Made by a program: the position numbers and the translations under genes. Shown piece after piece: positions 24,619 to 33,345 of a stretch of 52,732 nucleotides of DNA (the first letter of the stretch is position 1; every line of letters begins with the position of its first letter). The stretch comes from Asanoa sp040654855 (GTDB lineage: Bacteria; Actinomycetota; Actinomycetes; Mycobacteriales; Micromonosporaceae): NCBI RefSeq assembly GCF_040654855.1, contig NZ_JBFAIU010000014.1:1-52732 (forward strand). The letters run 5' to 3'. A model generated the notes under the pieces. The model was given only the letters and a program-made list of their open reading frames with translations, did no database searches and was not told the DNA's origin.

Positions 24619-26487
24619 TCAGCTCTGGGTGATTCGGACGTCGTCCACGCCCGCCTCGACCAGGCTGGCGGTGGACGTGTCGGCCGCCTCGATCAGGATC
24701 CGGACCGACTGCCCGGCGTACGCGGACAGGTTGGCGTTGGCCACCGCCCAGGCGCCGTTGCGGTTGCTGGCCGCGCCGGCCTGGCTGAACACGGCCGTCG
24801 TGCCGCCGTTGTGCACGACGCTGACCCGGAAGTAGTCGGCCGACGACGAGTTCGAGCCGTGCGCGAGGTACCACGACAGGCTCAGCGTCAGCGTGCCGCT
24901 CGCGGGCAGCGTGATGGCCGGCGAGCGGACGCTGGTCGCGCCGCCGTCGACGTCGAAGTCGCCCGCGGCGGTGCCCGCCGCCGCGCCGGTGACCAGGTCG
25001 TTGGTGCCGCTGACCGTGGTGCCGAGCTGCTTGGCACCGCTGGACGTGGTCGCCGCCGGGTCACCGCGCACCCACTGGCCGCTGGTCGCGGTGTCGGTGC
25101 TGTTCGGGTTGGTGGTCCAGCCCGTGGCGGTCTCGAAGGTGTCGGAGTAGACCGTCGTGCCGCCGCCACCGCCGCAGTACTGTGCCTGCTTGCCGATGAC
25201 CTTGTAGGGGCAGTCCGCGGCCTCGGACAGGATCAGCACGGCTTCCCGGTTGCGGCTGGTCTGCGCCGGGATCACCTCGTCGGGCGGGTAGAAGCCGCCA
25301 CCGCTGGCCGAGCCCGGATACATCTCGAAGGTGTACGCCCAGATCTTGTGGGTCGCCCACAGCCAGTCGAGGCTGTCACCGTCGGTGATGTAGAGGTCCG
25401 ACGACTGCTCCGGCGTGTAGCCGTTGGTCGCCGCCATCTGCTGGCCGAGCGTCGCGAACGTGTTGTAGTCGTCCGTCGTCATCCCGGTCGCCGTGTTCGC
25501 GGTGGTGTAGCCGTACGGCCAGAGCACCAGCTGCGAGTACGTGTGGAAGTCGATGTTGGCCTTGATCTGCTGCACGCCGCCCACGACCCGGCTGTTGACG
25601 AAGTCGCGCAGGCGGGCGGTCTCGGGCGCGCTGAACGCCGACGGGCCGCGGTAGGTCTCGGAGCTGGTCGTGCCCGACGAACCGCCGCAGCAGCCCCAGT
25701 TGTAGCCCCAGTTGCGGTTGAGGTCGGTGCCCACGTTGGACGAGCCCGAGTTGGGCTGCCGGTTCTTGCGCCAGCTGCGGTAGGAGCCGGTGGCGATGTC
25801 GTACTCGCTGCCGTCGGGGTTGACGGTCGGCACGATCCAGATCTCGCGGCTGTTGACGATGTTGGTGATCCGGGAGTCCGTGCCGTAGTTGTCGGTGAAC
25901 AGGTTGAGCAGGTAGATGGCCATCTCGACGGTCAGGTGCTCACGGGCGTGCTGCTGCGAGTTGAACAGGATCTCCGGCTCGGCCTCGTCGAGGTTGACGT
26001 TGTCGGAGATCTTGATGAGCATCAGGTCGCGGCCTTCGTAGGAGCTGCCGATCGAGAGTTTCCGCGCGATCGACGGGTGGTCCGCGACGACCTGGTTGAC
26101 CACCGCCGTCAGCTCCGCGTAGTCGTGGTAGGCGGAGTCGGCGGGCGGGAACGCCAGCGTGGTCGGCCCGCCGCTGGCGGCCGGCGGCGTCACCTTCTCC
26201 AGCGTGAAGCCCAGCCGCTGGATGGCGGCGGCCTCGGTGCCGGTCGCGGTGACGTTGAGGACCCCGTGCTCGACGTAGTCGATCGCGGCGCCGGTGCCGG
26301 CGACGGCGTTGCGGTCGGCGAGGGTCTTCGGGCCGAGCACGCGGTATTCGGCCGAGGTCGCCGCGGTGCCGCCACCGGGCGCCGGTTTGTGCGCCGCGAC
26401 CGGGTTGGCCGAGGCGACGAGCAGGCCCACGACAGCGACGCTGACCAGTGCGGTCAACGTGCGACGCCGGACCGGACGGATGGCCAT
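24619..26487 (-). CDS. Secreted zinc carboxypeptidase, M14 family, with C-terminal beta domain
   Basis: A 622-residue secreted exopeptidase. It has a signal peptide (about 1-32), a propeptide-like region to ~125, then the M14 catalytic domain: zinc motif H180-A-R-E183 (QQHAREH), the region around VPTVNPDG and TDLNRNWGYNW, the third zinc ligand in IDFHTYSQ, and the catalytic glutamate in YTFEMYP. After the catalytic domain, residues ~455-622 form a beta-sandwich/MAM-like domain that may bind substrate or carbohydrate. The ATG at 26487 has GGAGG 7 bases upstream. Divergent from the lipoprotein gene at 26629. Confidence 0.92.
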   Translation of the reverse strand: MAIRPVRRRTLTALVSVAVVGLLVASANPVAAHKPAPGGGTAATSAEYRVLGPKTLADRNAVAGTGAAIDYVEHGVLNVTATGTEAAAIQRLGFTLEKVTPPAASGGPTTLAFPPADSAYHDYAELTAVVNQVVADHPSIARKLSIGSSYEGRDLMLIKISDNVNLDEAEPEILFNSQQHAREHLTVEMAIYLLNLFTDNYGTDSRITNIVNSREIWIVPTVNPDGSEYDIATGSYRSWRKNRQPNSGSSNVGTDLNRNWGYNWGCCGGSSGTTSSETYRGPSAFSAPETARLRDFVNSRVVGGVQQIKANIDFHTYSQLVLWPYGYTTANTATGMTTDDYNTFATLGQQMAATNGYTPEQSSDLYITDGDSLDWLWATHKIWAYTFEMYPGSASGGGFYPPDEVIPAQTSRNREAVLILSEAADCPYKVIGKQAQYCGGGGGTTVYSDTFETATGWTTNPNSTDTATSGQWVRGDPAATTSSGAKQLGTTVSGTNDLVTGAAAGTAAGDFDVDGGATSVRSPAITLPASGTLTLSLSWYLAHGSNSSSADYFRVSVVHNGGTTAVFSQAGAASNRNGAWAVANANLSAYAGQSVRILIEAADTSTASLVEAGVDDVRITQS

Positions 26488-26628
26488 GCATGACCTCCAG
26501 GGGGTTGGTGGAGGAACGATGGTCGAACCTCACCACCCGATGCATGGTCATATCAATATGGGTCTTTGCGCGATTCCATGCCAAGCTGATCATCCCATCG
26601 AAAATATGCTCGACATCGGAGGTCGTGG

Positions 26629-27159
26629 ATGAAGCTCCCCTTCGGGATGCTCGCGGTGCTCGCGCTGGCTACGGCCGCGGGTTGCGCCGACCCGGCGCCG
26701 AGCGAAGACGGCGTCGCGTTCGGCGTGACAAGGGTCGGCGACCGCTACCACCTCCGCGCGCCGCTCTGCGACGGCGATCTGGTCGCAGCCGTCCAGGTCG
26801 TGGCCGTGCGGCCCGCGGAGGACGGGGCGACGGAATCGCCTCAGGACACCTGGTGGCAGGTCGAGCTTCCGGTGCGGGAGTCCATCGCGGATGGCGCTGT
26901 GCCGCTCGGCGACGACGACGCGTTCCGGACCGTGGTCGTGCCCGCCGGGTCCCGGACGCCGTTCCCCAAGGTGGCGACCGTGCGGCTCTGGGTCGGCCGG
27001 CCACCGAAGGGGCACGAGGTCAGCGGGACCTTTCTGGCCAGCACGGTGCCGACCTATCCCGCCGGCACCGATCTCGGCACGGTTTCATACGTATTCGACT
27101 CCGGATCAGGAGAACAGCGACTGCTCACGGCGTCGACGATCAGCGCGATCTGTCAATGA
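26629..27159 (+). CDS. Small putative lipoprotein of unknown function
   Basis: A 176-residue exported protein. The N-terminal hydrophobic segment ends in AAGC, with C19 as likely lipidation site; the lipobox is not ideal because position -3 is Ala. The mature part is beta-rich, ends in SAICQ, and has a second cysteine in APLCDGD, so C50 or nearby may pair with the C-terminal one. The ATG has GGAGG upstream. I do not recognise the family. It is followed 55 bases later by a C39-like peptidase gene on the same strand. Confidence 0.72.
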   Translation: MKLPFGMLAVLALATAAGCADPAPSEDGVAFGVTRVGDRYHLRAPLCDGDLVAAVQVVAVRPAEDGATESPQDTWWQVELPVRESIADGAVPLGDDDAFRTVVVPAGSRTPFPKVATVRLWVGRPPKGHEVSGTFLASTVPTYPAGTDLGTVSYVFDSGSGEQRLLTASTISAICQ

Positions 27160-27214
27160 ACTTCAGCAGAACGAACTCTGGTGAAACTTCCTTTCAACAG
27201 CGATAGTGACAGCC

Positions 27215-28567
27215 ATGAACGCATCAGCGCGGGCGGCCGTCGCGGTCTTCGGGGCGGTTGCCTTAATTGCCGGGTTCGCGGCGCCGGCCGGTGCCGCAGT
27301 CACCCCGCCGCCCGTCCATGACGAGCAGATCACGTACCAGGGCTGGTCGACATATCGCGACTGGCGCACCGGCAGTCACCAGGGCACCATCGCCCTGCCG
27401 GGCATTCCGGGCGTTCCCGGCCTCCAGGGTGGAGTGACCATCCTGCGTCCACAGGGGACGACCGACTACACCGACCCGCACACCGGGGTCACCCGCAGCT
27501 GGAACTACGCGACCTGGACCTCGCCGAAGCGCGACGTCGGGTTCGACGCCAGCGAGCTGATCGCCTCCTGGAACGCCGAGACGCCGCGCGGCACCTGGAT
27601 CCAGGTCGAGATGCAGGGCACCTACAACACCGGGAACCAGACGCCTTGGTACGTGATGGGGCGCTGGGCCTCCGGCGACGAGGACATCAAGCGCACCTCC
27701 GTGAACCGGCAGGGCGACCCGTACTCGACGATCTGGACCGACACGTTCTCGATCGACGACGTGGCCAACGGCGTGATGCTGCGGTCCTACCAGCTCCGGC
27801 TGACGCTCTACCGCGCGCCGGGCCAGCTCGCCTCGCCGCGGGTCTGGGCGCTCGGCGCCATGTCGTCGTACGTGCCGGACCGGTTCGACGTGCCACCGAG
27901 CGCCGGGCACATCGCCTGGGGCAAGGAGCTCGCGGTGCCGCGCTACTCCCAGAACATCCACGAGGGGCACTACCCCGAGTACGACGGCGGTGGCGAGGCC
28001 TGGTGCTCGCCGACCTCGACCGAGATGGTGATCGAGTACTGGGGCCGCAAGCCGTCGGACGCCGACACCGCGTGGGTCGACCCGACCTACCCGGACCCGT
28101 CGGTCAACCACGCCGCGCGGATGACCTACGACTACACCTATGACGGCGCCGGCAACTGGCCGTTCAACACGGCGTACGCGGCCTCGTACCCCGGGCTGGA
28201 GGGCAAGGTCACCCGGCTGCACTCGCTGGACGAGGCGGAGCGCTTCATCGCCGCCGGCATCCCGATCGTGACGAGCCAGTCGTTCCTGGCCAGCGAGCTG
28301 GACGGGGCCAACTACGGCACCTCCGGGCACCTGTTCGTGATCGTCGGCTTCACCGCGGACGGCGACGTCATCATCAACGACCCGGCCAGCTCGTCGAACG
28401 ACGTGGTGCGCAACGTCTACAAGCGCAGCCAGTTCGAGCAGGTCTGGCTGCGGACCAAGCGGATCAACGCCTCCGGCGGCGTCTCGGGCGGCACCGGCGG
28501 CATCGCGTACCTGATCAAGCCGTGGTGGAAGCCGTGGCCGAAGGTCCCCGGCTCGACCAACTGGTAG
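27215..28567 (+). CDS. Secreted C39-like cysteine peptidase family protein
   Basis: A 450-residue secreted protein. The signal peptide ends near GAA-AV. An N-terminal beta-sandwich region (about 30-230) is followed by a peptidase C39-like domain: the cysteine is in GGEAWCSPTSTEMVIEYWG, the histidine in YGTSGHLFVIVGF, and Asp/Asn in VIINDPASSSND. This arrangement fits the papain-like C39_2 family. I start at ATG 27215; a GTG at 27206 would add three residues, and neither has a strong ribosome site. It faces the mqnE/DUF4229 operon, ending 3 bases from it. Confidence 0.83.
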   Translation: MNASARAAVAVFGAVALIAGFAAPAGAAVTPPPVHDEQITYQGWSTYRDWRTGSHQGTIALPGIPGVPGLQGGVTILRPQGTTDYTDPHTGVTRSWNYATWTSPKRDVGFDASELIASWNAETPRGTWIQVEMQGTYNTGNQTPWYVMGRWASGDEDIKRTSVNRQGDPYSTIWTDTFSIDDVANGVMLRSYQLRLTLYRAPGQLASPRVWALGAMSSYVPDRFDVPPSAGHIAWGKELAVPRYSQNIHEGHYPEYDGGGEAWCSPTSTEMVIEYWGRKPSDADTAWVDPTYPDPSVNHAARMTYDYTYDGAGNWPFNTAYAASYPGLEGKVTRLHSLDEAERFIAAGIPIVTSQSFLASELDGANYGTSGHLFVIVGFTADGDVIINDPASSSNDVVRNVYKRSQFEQVWLRTKRINASGGVSGGTGGIAYLIKPWWKPWPKVPGSTNW

Positions 28568-28570
28568 CGC

Positions 28571-28840
28571 TCAGCCCTTCGCGGTGGCCGGCGGGTCGTC
28601 CTCGCCGGCCAGCGCGGAGCGCAGCCGGGCCTTGTCCTCGCGGCGCTTGTCGACCCGGTCGGCGAGCTGCTGTGCCATCTGGTCGCGCCAGGTGCGCAGG
28701 AAGAACCACGAGATCGCGGCCGAGAATGCCAGCGCGAGGATCAGCTTGAGGAAGATGTCCATCGGCACCGGCAGCAGCGCGGCGAAGATGAGCACGAACA
28801 GGCCCAGCCGGGCCAGCGTGTACTTGACGGCGGGGTTCAC
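28571..28840 (-). CDS. Small membrane protein, DUF4229-like
   Basis: An 89-residue inner-membrane protein. Two hydrophobic helices (LGLFVLIFAALLPVPMDIF and LILALAFSAAISWFFL) are followed by a charged tail rich in Arg, Lys, Asp and Glu. The GTG start at 28840 overlaps the mqnE stop as GTGA, so it is translationally coupled. DUF4229-like proteins next to menaquinone genes are known in actinobacteria; the function is unknown. A link to membrane-bound menaquinone work is only suggested by context. Confidence 0.8.
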   Translation of the reverse strand: MNPAVKYTLARLGLFVLIFAALLPVPMDIFLKLILALAFSAAISWFFLRTWRDQMAQQLADRVDKRREDKARLRSALAGEDDPPATAKG

Positions 28841-30006
28841 GACATCACGTCCTGTGGGTCGGCGCGGCGTTCGGCGAGCGACGGCGGGCCGTCGTACTCG
28901 TGGACGACGTTGTAACGGGTGTCCCGCTCCACCGGCCGGAAGCCGGCGTCCCAGATCAGGTTGAGCAGGTCCTCGCGGTGCATCGTGTTCGGCGTGCCGT
29001 AGGAGTCGGCGTCGTGGGTGATCTTGTATTCGACCACCGAGCCGTCCAGGTCGTCGACGCCGAAGTTGAGCGAGAGCTGGGCGACCGACAGGCCGTGCAT
29101 CACCCAGAAGCACTTGACGTGGGGGACGTTGTCGAACATCAGGCGGGATACGGCGAAGGTCTTGAGCGACTCGGCCGGCGACGCCATCGTCGTGCGCGCC
29201 TGCAGCTTGTTGCGGACCTTGCCGTCCTGGGAGTCGACGAAGTCGTGCTGGTAGCGCAGGGGGATGAAGACCGCGAAACCGCCGGTCTCGTCCTGCAGCT
29301 CGCGCAGCCGCATGACGTGGTCGACCCGGTGCCGGGGCTCCTCGATGTGGCCGTACAACATGGTGGCCGGGGTCTTCATGCCCTTGCTGTGGGCCAGCTT
29401 GTGTATCCGCGACCAGTCCTCCCAGTGGGTGTCGTGGTCGACGATGTGCTGCCGGACCTCCCAGTCGAAGATCTCGGCGCCGCCGCCGGTCAGGGACTCG
29501 AGGCCGGCGTCCATCAGCTCGTCGAGGATCGCGTCGGCCGGCAGCCCGCTGATCTTCTCGAACCACTGGACCTCGGTCGCGGTGAAGCACTTGAGGTTGA
29601 CGTTCGGCAGCGCGGACTTCAGCTCGCGCAGGACCTTGGGGTAGTAGCGCCACGGCAGCGTCGGGTGCAGGCCGTTGACGATGTGCAGCTCCGTGAGCTG
29701 CTCGCTCTCCATCTCCTTGGCCTTGCGGACCGCCTCGTCGATGCGCATCGTGTAGGCGTCCTTCTCGCCCGGCTTGCGCTGGAACGAGCAGTAGGCGCAG
29801 CTGGCCGAGCAGACGTTGGTCAGGTTGAGGTGCCGGTTGATGTTGAACATCACCCGGTCGCCGTTGAGCTCCGTGCGCTTGTGGTGAGCCAGCCGGCCGA
29901 GCCAGGCCAGATCATCGCACTCGTAGAGGTCCACACCGTCCTGTCGGGAAAGTCGGATACCCGCGTAGACCTTTTCCTCGAGCTCGTGCTTGCGTGCCTC
30001 GTCCAT
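28837..30006 (-). CDS. mqnE: Aminofutalosine synthase (radical SAM)
   Basis: A 389-residue cytoplasmic enzyme that joins the 5'-deoxyadenosyl group to 3-enolpyruvylbenzoate (the MqnA product) to give 6-amino-6-deoxyfutalosine. The iron-sulfur motif CxxxCxxC is at C66, C70 and C73 (CSASCAYC). MqnE-type stretches include HIVNGLHPTLPWRYY, TGGGAEIFDWEVRQ and GHIEEPRHRVDH. The ATG is at 30006. It overlaps the small membrane protein downstream by 4 bases and is divergent from an NlpC/P60 gene. Confidence 0.94.
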   Translation of the reverse strand: MDEARKHELEEKVYAGIRLSRQDGVDLYECDDLAWLGRLAHHKRTELNGDRVMFNINRHLNLTNVCSASCAYCSFQRKPGEKDAYTMRIDEAVRKAKEMESEQLTELHIVNGLHPTLPWRYYPKVLRELKSALPNVNLKCFTATEVQWFEKISGLPADAILDELMDAGLESLTGGGAEIFDWEVRQHIVDHDTHWEDWSRIHKLAHSKGMKTPATMLYGHIEEPRHRVDHVMRLRELQDETGGFAVFIPLRYQHDFVDSQDGKVRNKLQARTTMASPAESLKTFAVSRLMFDNVPHVKCFWVMHGLSVAQLSLNFGVDDLDGSVVEYKITHDADSYGTPNTMHREDLLNLIWDAGFRPVERDTRYNVVHEYDGPPSLAERRADPQDVMS

Positions 30007-30223
30007 GCAGGCGAGCGTACGTGCACCCGCGTGATGATCACCGTTCGGCCACTGCCGTTCATTCGTTCTCAGCATCTCGTTACCGCTGCTGCCATCGACA
30101 GTCGCCACGCTTTTGCGGTAGTAACGAGTGTGACGGGATACACCAGACGGCGCGTCGGGCCCATCGGGTCCGTAATGTGCCGCCGGGTGTTGGGTCGTCA
30201 CAACGCGACATCCGGGGAGGATC

Positions 30224-31783
30224 ATGTCGAGCCGGCAGCCCAACGGCCAGGACCATCCGCAGCACATGCGGGTGTTCAGACCCGTGGCCTGGGCCGCGTT
30301 GCTGCTGGCCACGGCCACCGCCGCGGCCGGCTTCGGCACGCCGGCGTTCGCCGACCCGCCGCTTCCCGCGACCGCCCCCGACGACGGCTCGCGGCCTGCG
30401 GCGATCGGTGCCGTCCAGCTGCCCGGCCAGGCACCGGTCACCAGCCTCCCGCAGATCCCGTCGCCGACCGCCAGCGGCCCGCTGGCCGCCCGGATCAACT
30501 CCAGCGCGACCGAGGTCCAGCTGCTCGGCGAGCAGGTGCTCGAGCTCCAGCAGCAGCGTGACCAGGCCGAAGGCGACCTGCGGCTGGCCGACGCCAACCT
30601 GCGCCAGATGCGCGACCAGCTGACCGCGGCGCAGCACGCCGCCGACGACGCGGCCGGCGACGCGCTCAAGGCCGCGGCCGCGCTGCCGCCCGGCGCGTAC
30701 GACCGGGACCTGCAGGACCTCGACATGCTCAACCGGCTGCTGACGGGCCAGTCGGCCGGGCCGCACCCGGAGATCGCCGGCGACGGGGTCGAGCGGGCCA
30801 AGGTCGCCGAGCAGAACGCCACCTCGTACTACGCCGCCATGCAGGCCAAGTACGACAGCCTGGTCAAGCAGGCGACCGACCTCGAGAAGACCCGCAAGAC
30901 CAAGGAAGACGCGCTGCGCAAGCTGCGGGCCGACAACATCGACGCGGTCGAGGCGTACGAGCGTGAGCAGGAGCGGGTCGAGCAGCGGGCCGGTGCCCAG
31001 TACGTCCGGAACGAGAGCGCCGCGGGCCTGCGGGCCAACGCCAACGCGCTGAAGGCGGTCCAGTACGCGCTGGCCCAACTCGGCGACCCGTACGTCTGGG
31101 CGGCCGAGGGTCCCAACTCGTTCGACTGCTCCGGCCTGATGTGGGCGTCGTACCGGTCGGTCGGCTACACGCTCCCGCGGGTGGCGCGCGACCAGTACTA
31201 CGCGACCCGCGGGCAGAGCGTGTCCCAGGGCGCGCTGCTTCCCGGCGACCTGATCTTCTTCGCCTCCGGGTCCAGCTGGCAGACCGTCCACCACGTCGGC
31301 ATGTACATCGGCAACGGCAAGATGGTGCACGCCCCGACCACCGGCGACGTCGTCAAGATCTCCTCGGTCTGGTACACGCGGTTCTACGCGGCGACCCGGA
31401 TCTTCCCGGGCGTGCCGGTCGGGCCCACGCCGCCGCCGACCAGCAAGCCGCCGACGAAGCCGAAGCCCGGCCAGACCACGAAGCCGCCGAACACGGGCGG
31501 GCCGACGACGGGCGGACCGACGACCGGCGGACCCACCACGGGCGGGCCGACCACCGGCGGACCTACCACCGGCGGGCCGACGACCGGCACGCCGACGACC
31601 GGTGCGCCGACGCCGGACGAACCGGACGAAGAGACCACGCCGCCGGCTGATGACGACGAGACCACGGCGCCGCCGGCCAACGAAGAGGAGGCCACCACGC
31701 CGCCGGCCCAGCCGAACGCGACCCGCGACGGTGGCGCGTCGACCGAATCGGCCGCCACGCCGACCGGCACGTCGGGCAGCTAG
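30224..31783 (+). CDS. NlpC/P60 peptidoglycan endopeptidase with coiled coil and repeat tail
   Basis: A 519-residue secreted hydrolase that cuts peptide stems of peptidoglycan. Order: signal peptide (~1-43), Pro-rich linker, coiled coil (about 95-275, heavy in Gln, Glu, Arg and Lys), NlpC/P60 domain with catalytic C302 (FDCSGLMW) and H357 (HHVGMYIG), then a Thr/Gly/Pro tail of TGGPT repeats and an acidic Pro/Thr end. The coiled coil usually blocks or positions the enzyme. The ATG at 30224 has GGGGAGG upstream. Length is above average only because of the tail. Confidence 0.92.
   Translation: MSSRQPNGQDHPQHMRVFRPVAWAALLLATATAAAGFGTPAFADPPLPATAPDDGSRPAAIGAVQLPGQAPVTSLPQIPSPTASGPLAARINSSATEVQLLGEQVLELQQQRDQAEGDLRLADANLRQMRDQLTAAQHAADDAAGDALKAAAALPPGAYDRDLQDLDMLNRLLTGQSAGPHPEIAGDGVERAKVAEQNATSYYAAMQAKYDSLVKQATDLEKTRKTKEDALRKLRADNIDAVEAYEREQERVEQRAGAQYVRNESAAGLRANANALKAVQYALAQLGDPYVWAAEGPNSFDCSGLMWASYRSVGYTLPRVARDQYYATRGQSVSQGALLPGDLIFFASGSSWQTVHHVGMYIGNGKMVHAPTTGDVVKISSVWYTRFYAATRIFPGVPVGPTPPPTSKPPTKPKPGQTTKPPNTGGPTTGGPTTGGPTTGGPTTGGPTTGGPTTGTPTTGAPTPDEPDEETTPPADDDETTAPPANEEEATTPPAQPNATRDGGASTESAATPTGTSGS
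31493..31612 (+). repeat. 15-base tandem repeat coding (TGGPT)n
   Basis: Eight in-frame 15-base units code six TGGPT followed by TGTPT and TGAPT in the NlpC/P60 tail. Third positions differ between units, so it is not a fresh expansion, but unit slippage would stay in frame. The tail probably spans or contacts the wall. Confidence 0.85.
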
Positions 31784-31887
31784 ACCGCCTTCCCGACAAG
31801 AAGGGTGTGCGGTTGTGCCACGATGTGACATTGGCACGGCGCGCCGGGCGGGCACACGTGCGCCCGGCGGCGGGCAGGGAGGCAGCG

Positions 31888-32220
31888 ATGGACGAGAAGC
31901 CAGAGCGCGACGAGTCGGCGCCACCCGGGAGCCTGGCCGCTGAACTACCGCCGCTGCCGCCGCCGCCCGCGGTGGGCACCGAGCTGCCCGAGCCGGAGGC
32001 CGAGGACCTGCCCGAGGCGTACGAGCCGCCGCCACCGCCCAGCGGCGCCGGTGCGCTCTGGCCGGGTGCGGCGGCTCACTCGCCCGGCCGGACGCCGAGG
32101 GCGTCCAAGGCGCCCTGCGCGGTCAGGTACGTCTCCGGCAGCGCCGCCAGCACCTCCCACGGCAGCGTGGTGGTCACGGGCATGAGGAGCGCGTTCGGCA
32201 GCAGCGCGTACTCGGCATAG
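31888..32220 (+). pseudogene. 5' fragment of a Pro/Glu-rich protein, fused to antisense
   Basis: A good ribosome site (GGGAGG, 6 bases) precedes an ATG at 31888. About 63 codons code an acidic Pro-rich leader (ELPPLPPPPAVGTELPEPE, then PPPPPSG). After about 32,076 the frame continues only as the antisense of the dehydrogenase fragment and stops at 32220. I infer that the true 3' part is lost. No family can be named from the remaining leader; such leaders often precede a membrane domain. Confidence 0.5.
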
Positions 32221-32519
32221 CCACCGTCGAACGCCCGGCCCATCTCCCCCATCACCGCCGCGACGGTCGTGCCCTCCGGCAGCGCGGGGTCGGTCGACGC
32301 CGCCACGACGCCCACGCATTCGATGCCCAGCACGCGCGGGAACGTGACGCCGGGCGAATGACCTTGACGGGTGCGCAGCTCCGAACGGTTGAGGCCGGCC
32401 GCCATTACCCGGACCAGGCTCCAGCCCTCCCGTACCGCCGGCACCGGCAGCTCACGGATCTCCAGGACCTCGGGACCGCCCGCCCGTACGCAGACCGCCG
32501 CTCGCATCGTCGTCTTCAT
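32076..32519 (-). pseudogene. Truncated zinc-type/quinone alcohol dehydrogenase
   Basis: Only 147 residues of an MDR-family protein of normally about 320. The GroES-like domain is present (MRAAVCVRAGGPEVLEI, AGLNRSELRTRQG, FPRVLGIECVG). The frame stops at GVRPGE, exactly before the Rossmann GxGxxG domain that binds NADPH, so it cannot be active as an oxidoreductase. I start at ATG 32519; ATG 32507 is an alternative. The breakpoint coincides with the end of the fragment on the other strand. The AraC gene is divergent 54 bases away and may have been its regulator. Confidence 0.78.
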
Positions 32520-32573
32520 GTCCTGAACTCTCGTCACCGAGCGTCCGGCGGGCCACCGTTAGAATGCCAAGTT

Positions 32574-33341
32574 ATGCCCCTAGCCCGCCAATCCACGATC
32601 TGGCCGTCCGGCGGAAGGCACCTGTGGCTCTCCGGCGACACGAGCCGGGCGCACACCCACCCGCGGGGGCACCTGGTGTACGCGGCCAGCGGCGTCCTGT
32701 CCGTCCACACCGAGGGCGGCACCTGGATCGTCCCGGCCAACCGGGTCGCCTGGATCCCGGCCGCGTCCACGCACCACCACCGCGCGCACGGCGACACCGA
32801 CATGCGCATCGTCTTCCTGCCGGCGGCACTGGCCCGGCGCGCGCCCGCTCGCCCCGCCGTCTTCCTCGCATCCGGGCTCGCCCGCGAGGTCCTGCTGACG
32901 CTCACCGGCCGGCGGCAGTTCGACCGCGGGAGCCGTGCCCGCCTGCACCGGGTCCTGGTCGACGAGCTCCGCGAGGCGCACGAGCAGCCCACGCACCTGC
33001 CCGAGCCGCGGGACGACCGGCTGCGGTCGGTCGCGCGCATCCTGGCCGACGACCCGGCGGACGGCAGCTCGCTGGCCGCGCTCGGGCAGCGGGTCGGCGC
33101 CGGCGCGCGCACGCTCAGCCGCCTCTTCCACGACGAGCTGGGCATGACCTTCTACGAGTGGCGCACCCAGCTACGCGTCTGTCACGCGCTCGTGCTCCTC
33201 GCCGAGGGCCACGACACGACGCACGTCGCGCACGCCTGCGGATGGGCGAACCCGAGCAGCTTCATCGCCGCCTTCACCGCGGTCGTCGGCACCACCCCGG
33301 GTCGGCACCGCGCCGGCTCCCGGGCCGCTGCCGGTGCGTGA
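32574..33341 (+). CDS. AraC-family transcriptional regulator, cupin N-domain
   Basis: A 255-residue regulator. A cupin-like ligand domain (about 10-110: HTHPRGHLVYAASGVLSVHT ... VPANRVAWIPA) precedes the double helix-turn-helix (about 150-250: LAALGQRVGAGARTLSRLF, then VAHACGWANPSSFIAAF). The ATG at 32574 is the start of similarity, but there is no strong ribosome site. Divergent from the truncated dehydrogenase; its stop is 4 bases from the convergent MDR gene. The signal is unknown. Confidence 0.87.
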   Translation: MPLARQSTIWPSGGRHLWLSGDTSRAHTHPRGHLVYAASGVLSVHTEGGTWIVPANRVAWIPAASTHHHRAHGDTDMRIVFLPAALARRAPARPAVFLASGLAREVLLTLTGRRQFDRGSRARLHRVLVDELREAHEQPTHLPEPRDDRLRSVARILADDPADGSSLAALGQRVGAGARTLSRLFHDELGMTFYEWRTQLRVCHALVLLAEGHDTTHVAHACGWANPSSFIAAFTAVVGTTPGRHRAGSRAAAGA

Positions 33342-33345
33342 CCGG

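Noticed and set aside
30007..30223. A possible c-di-AMP (ydaO-type) riboswitch before the NlpC/P60 gene
   Set aside because: Such riboswitches often precede wall hydrolases, but I find none of the conserved GGGGUGAA-type elements here.
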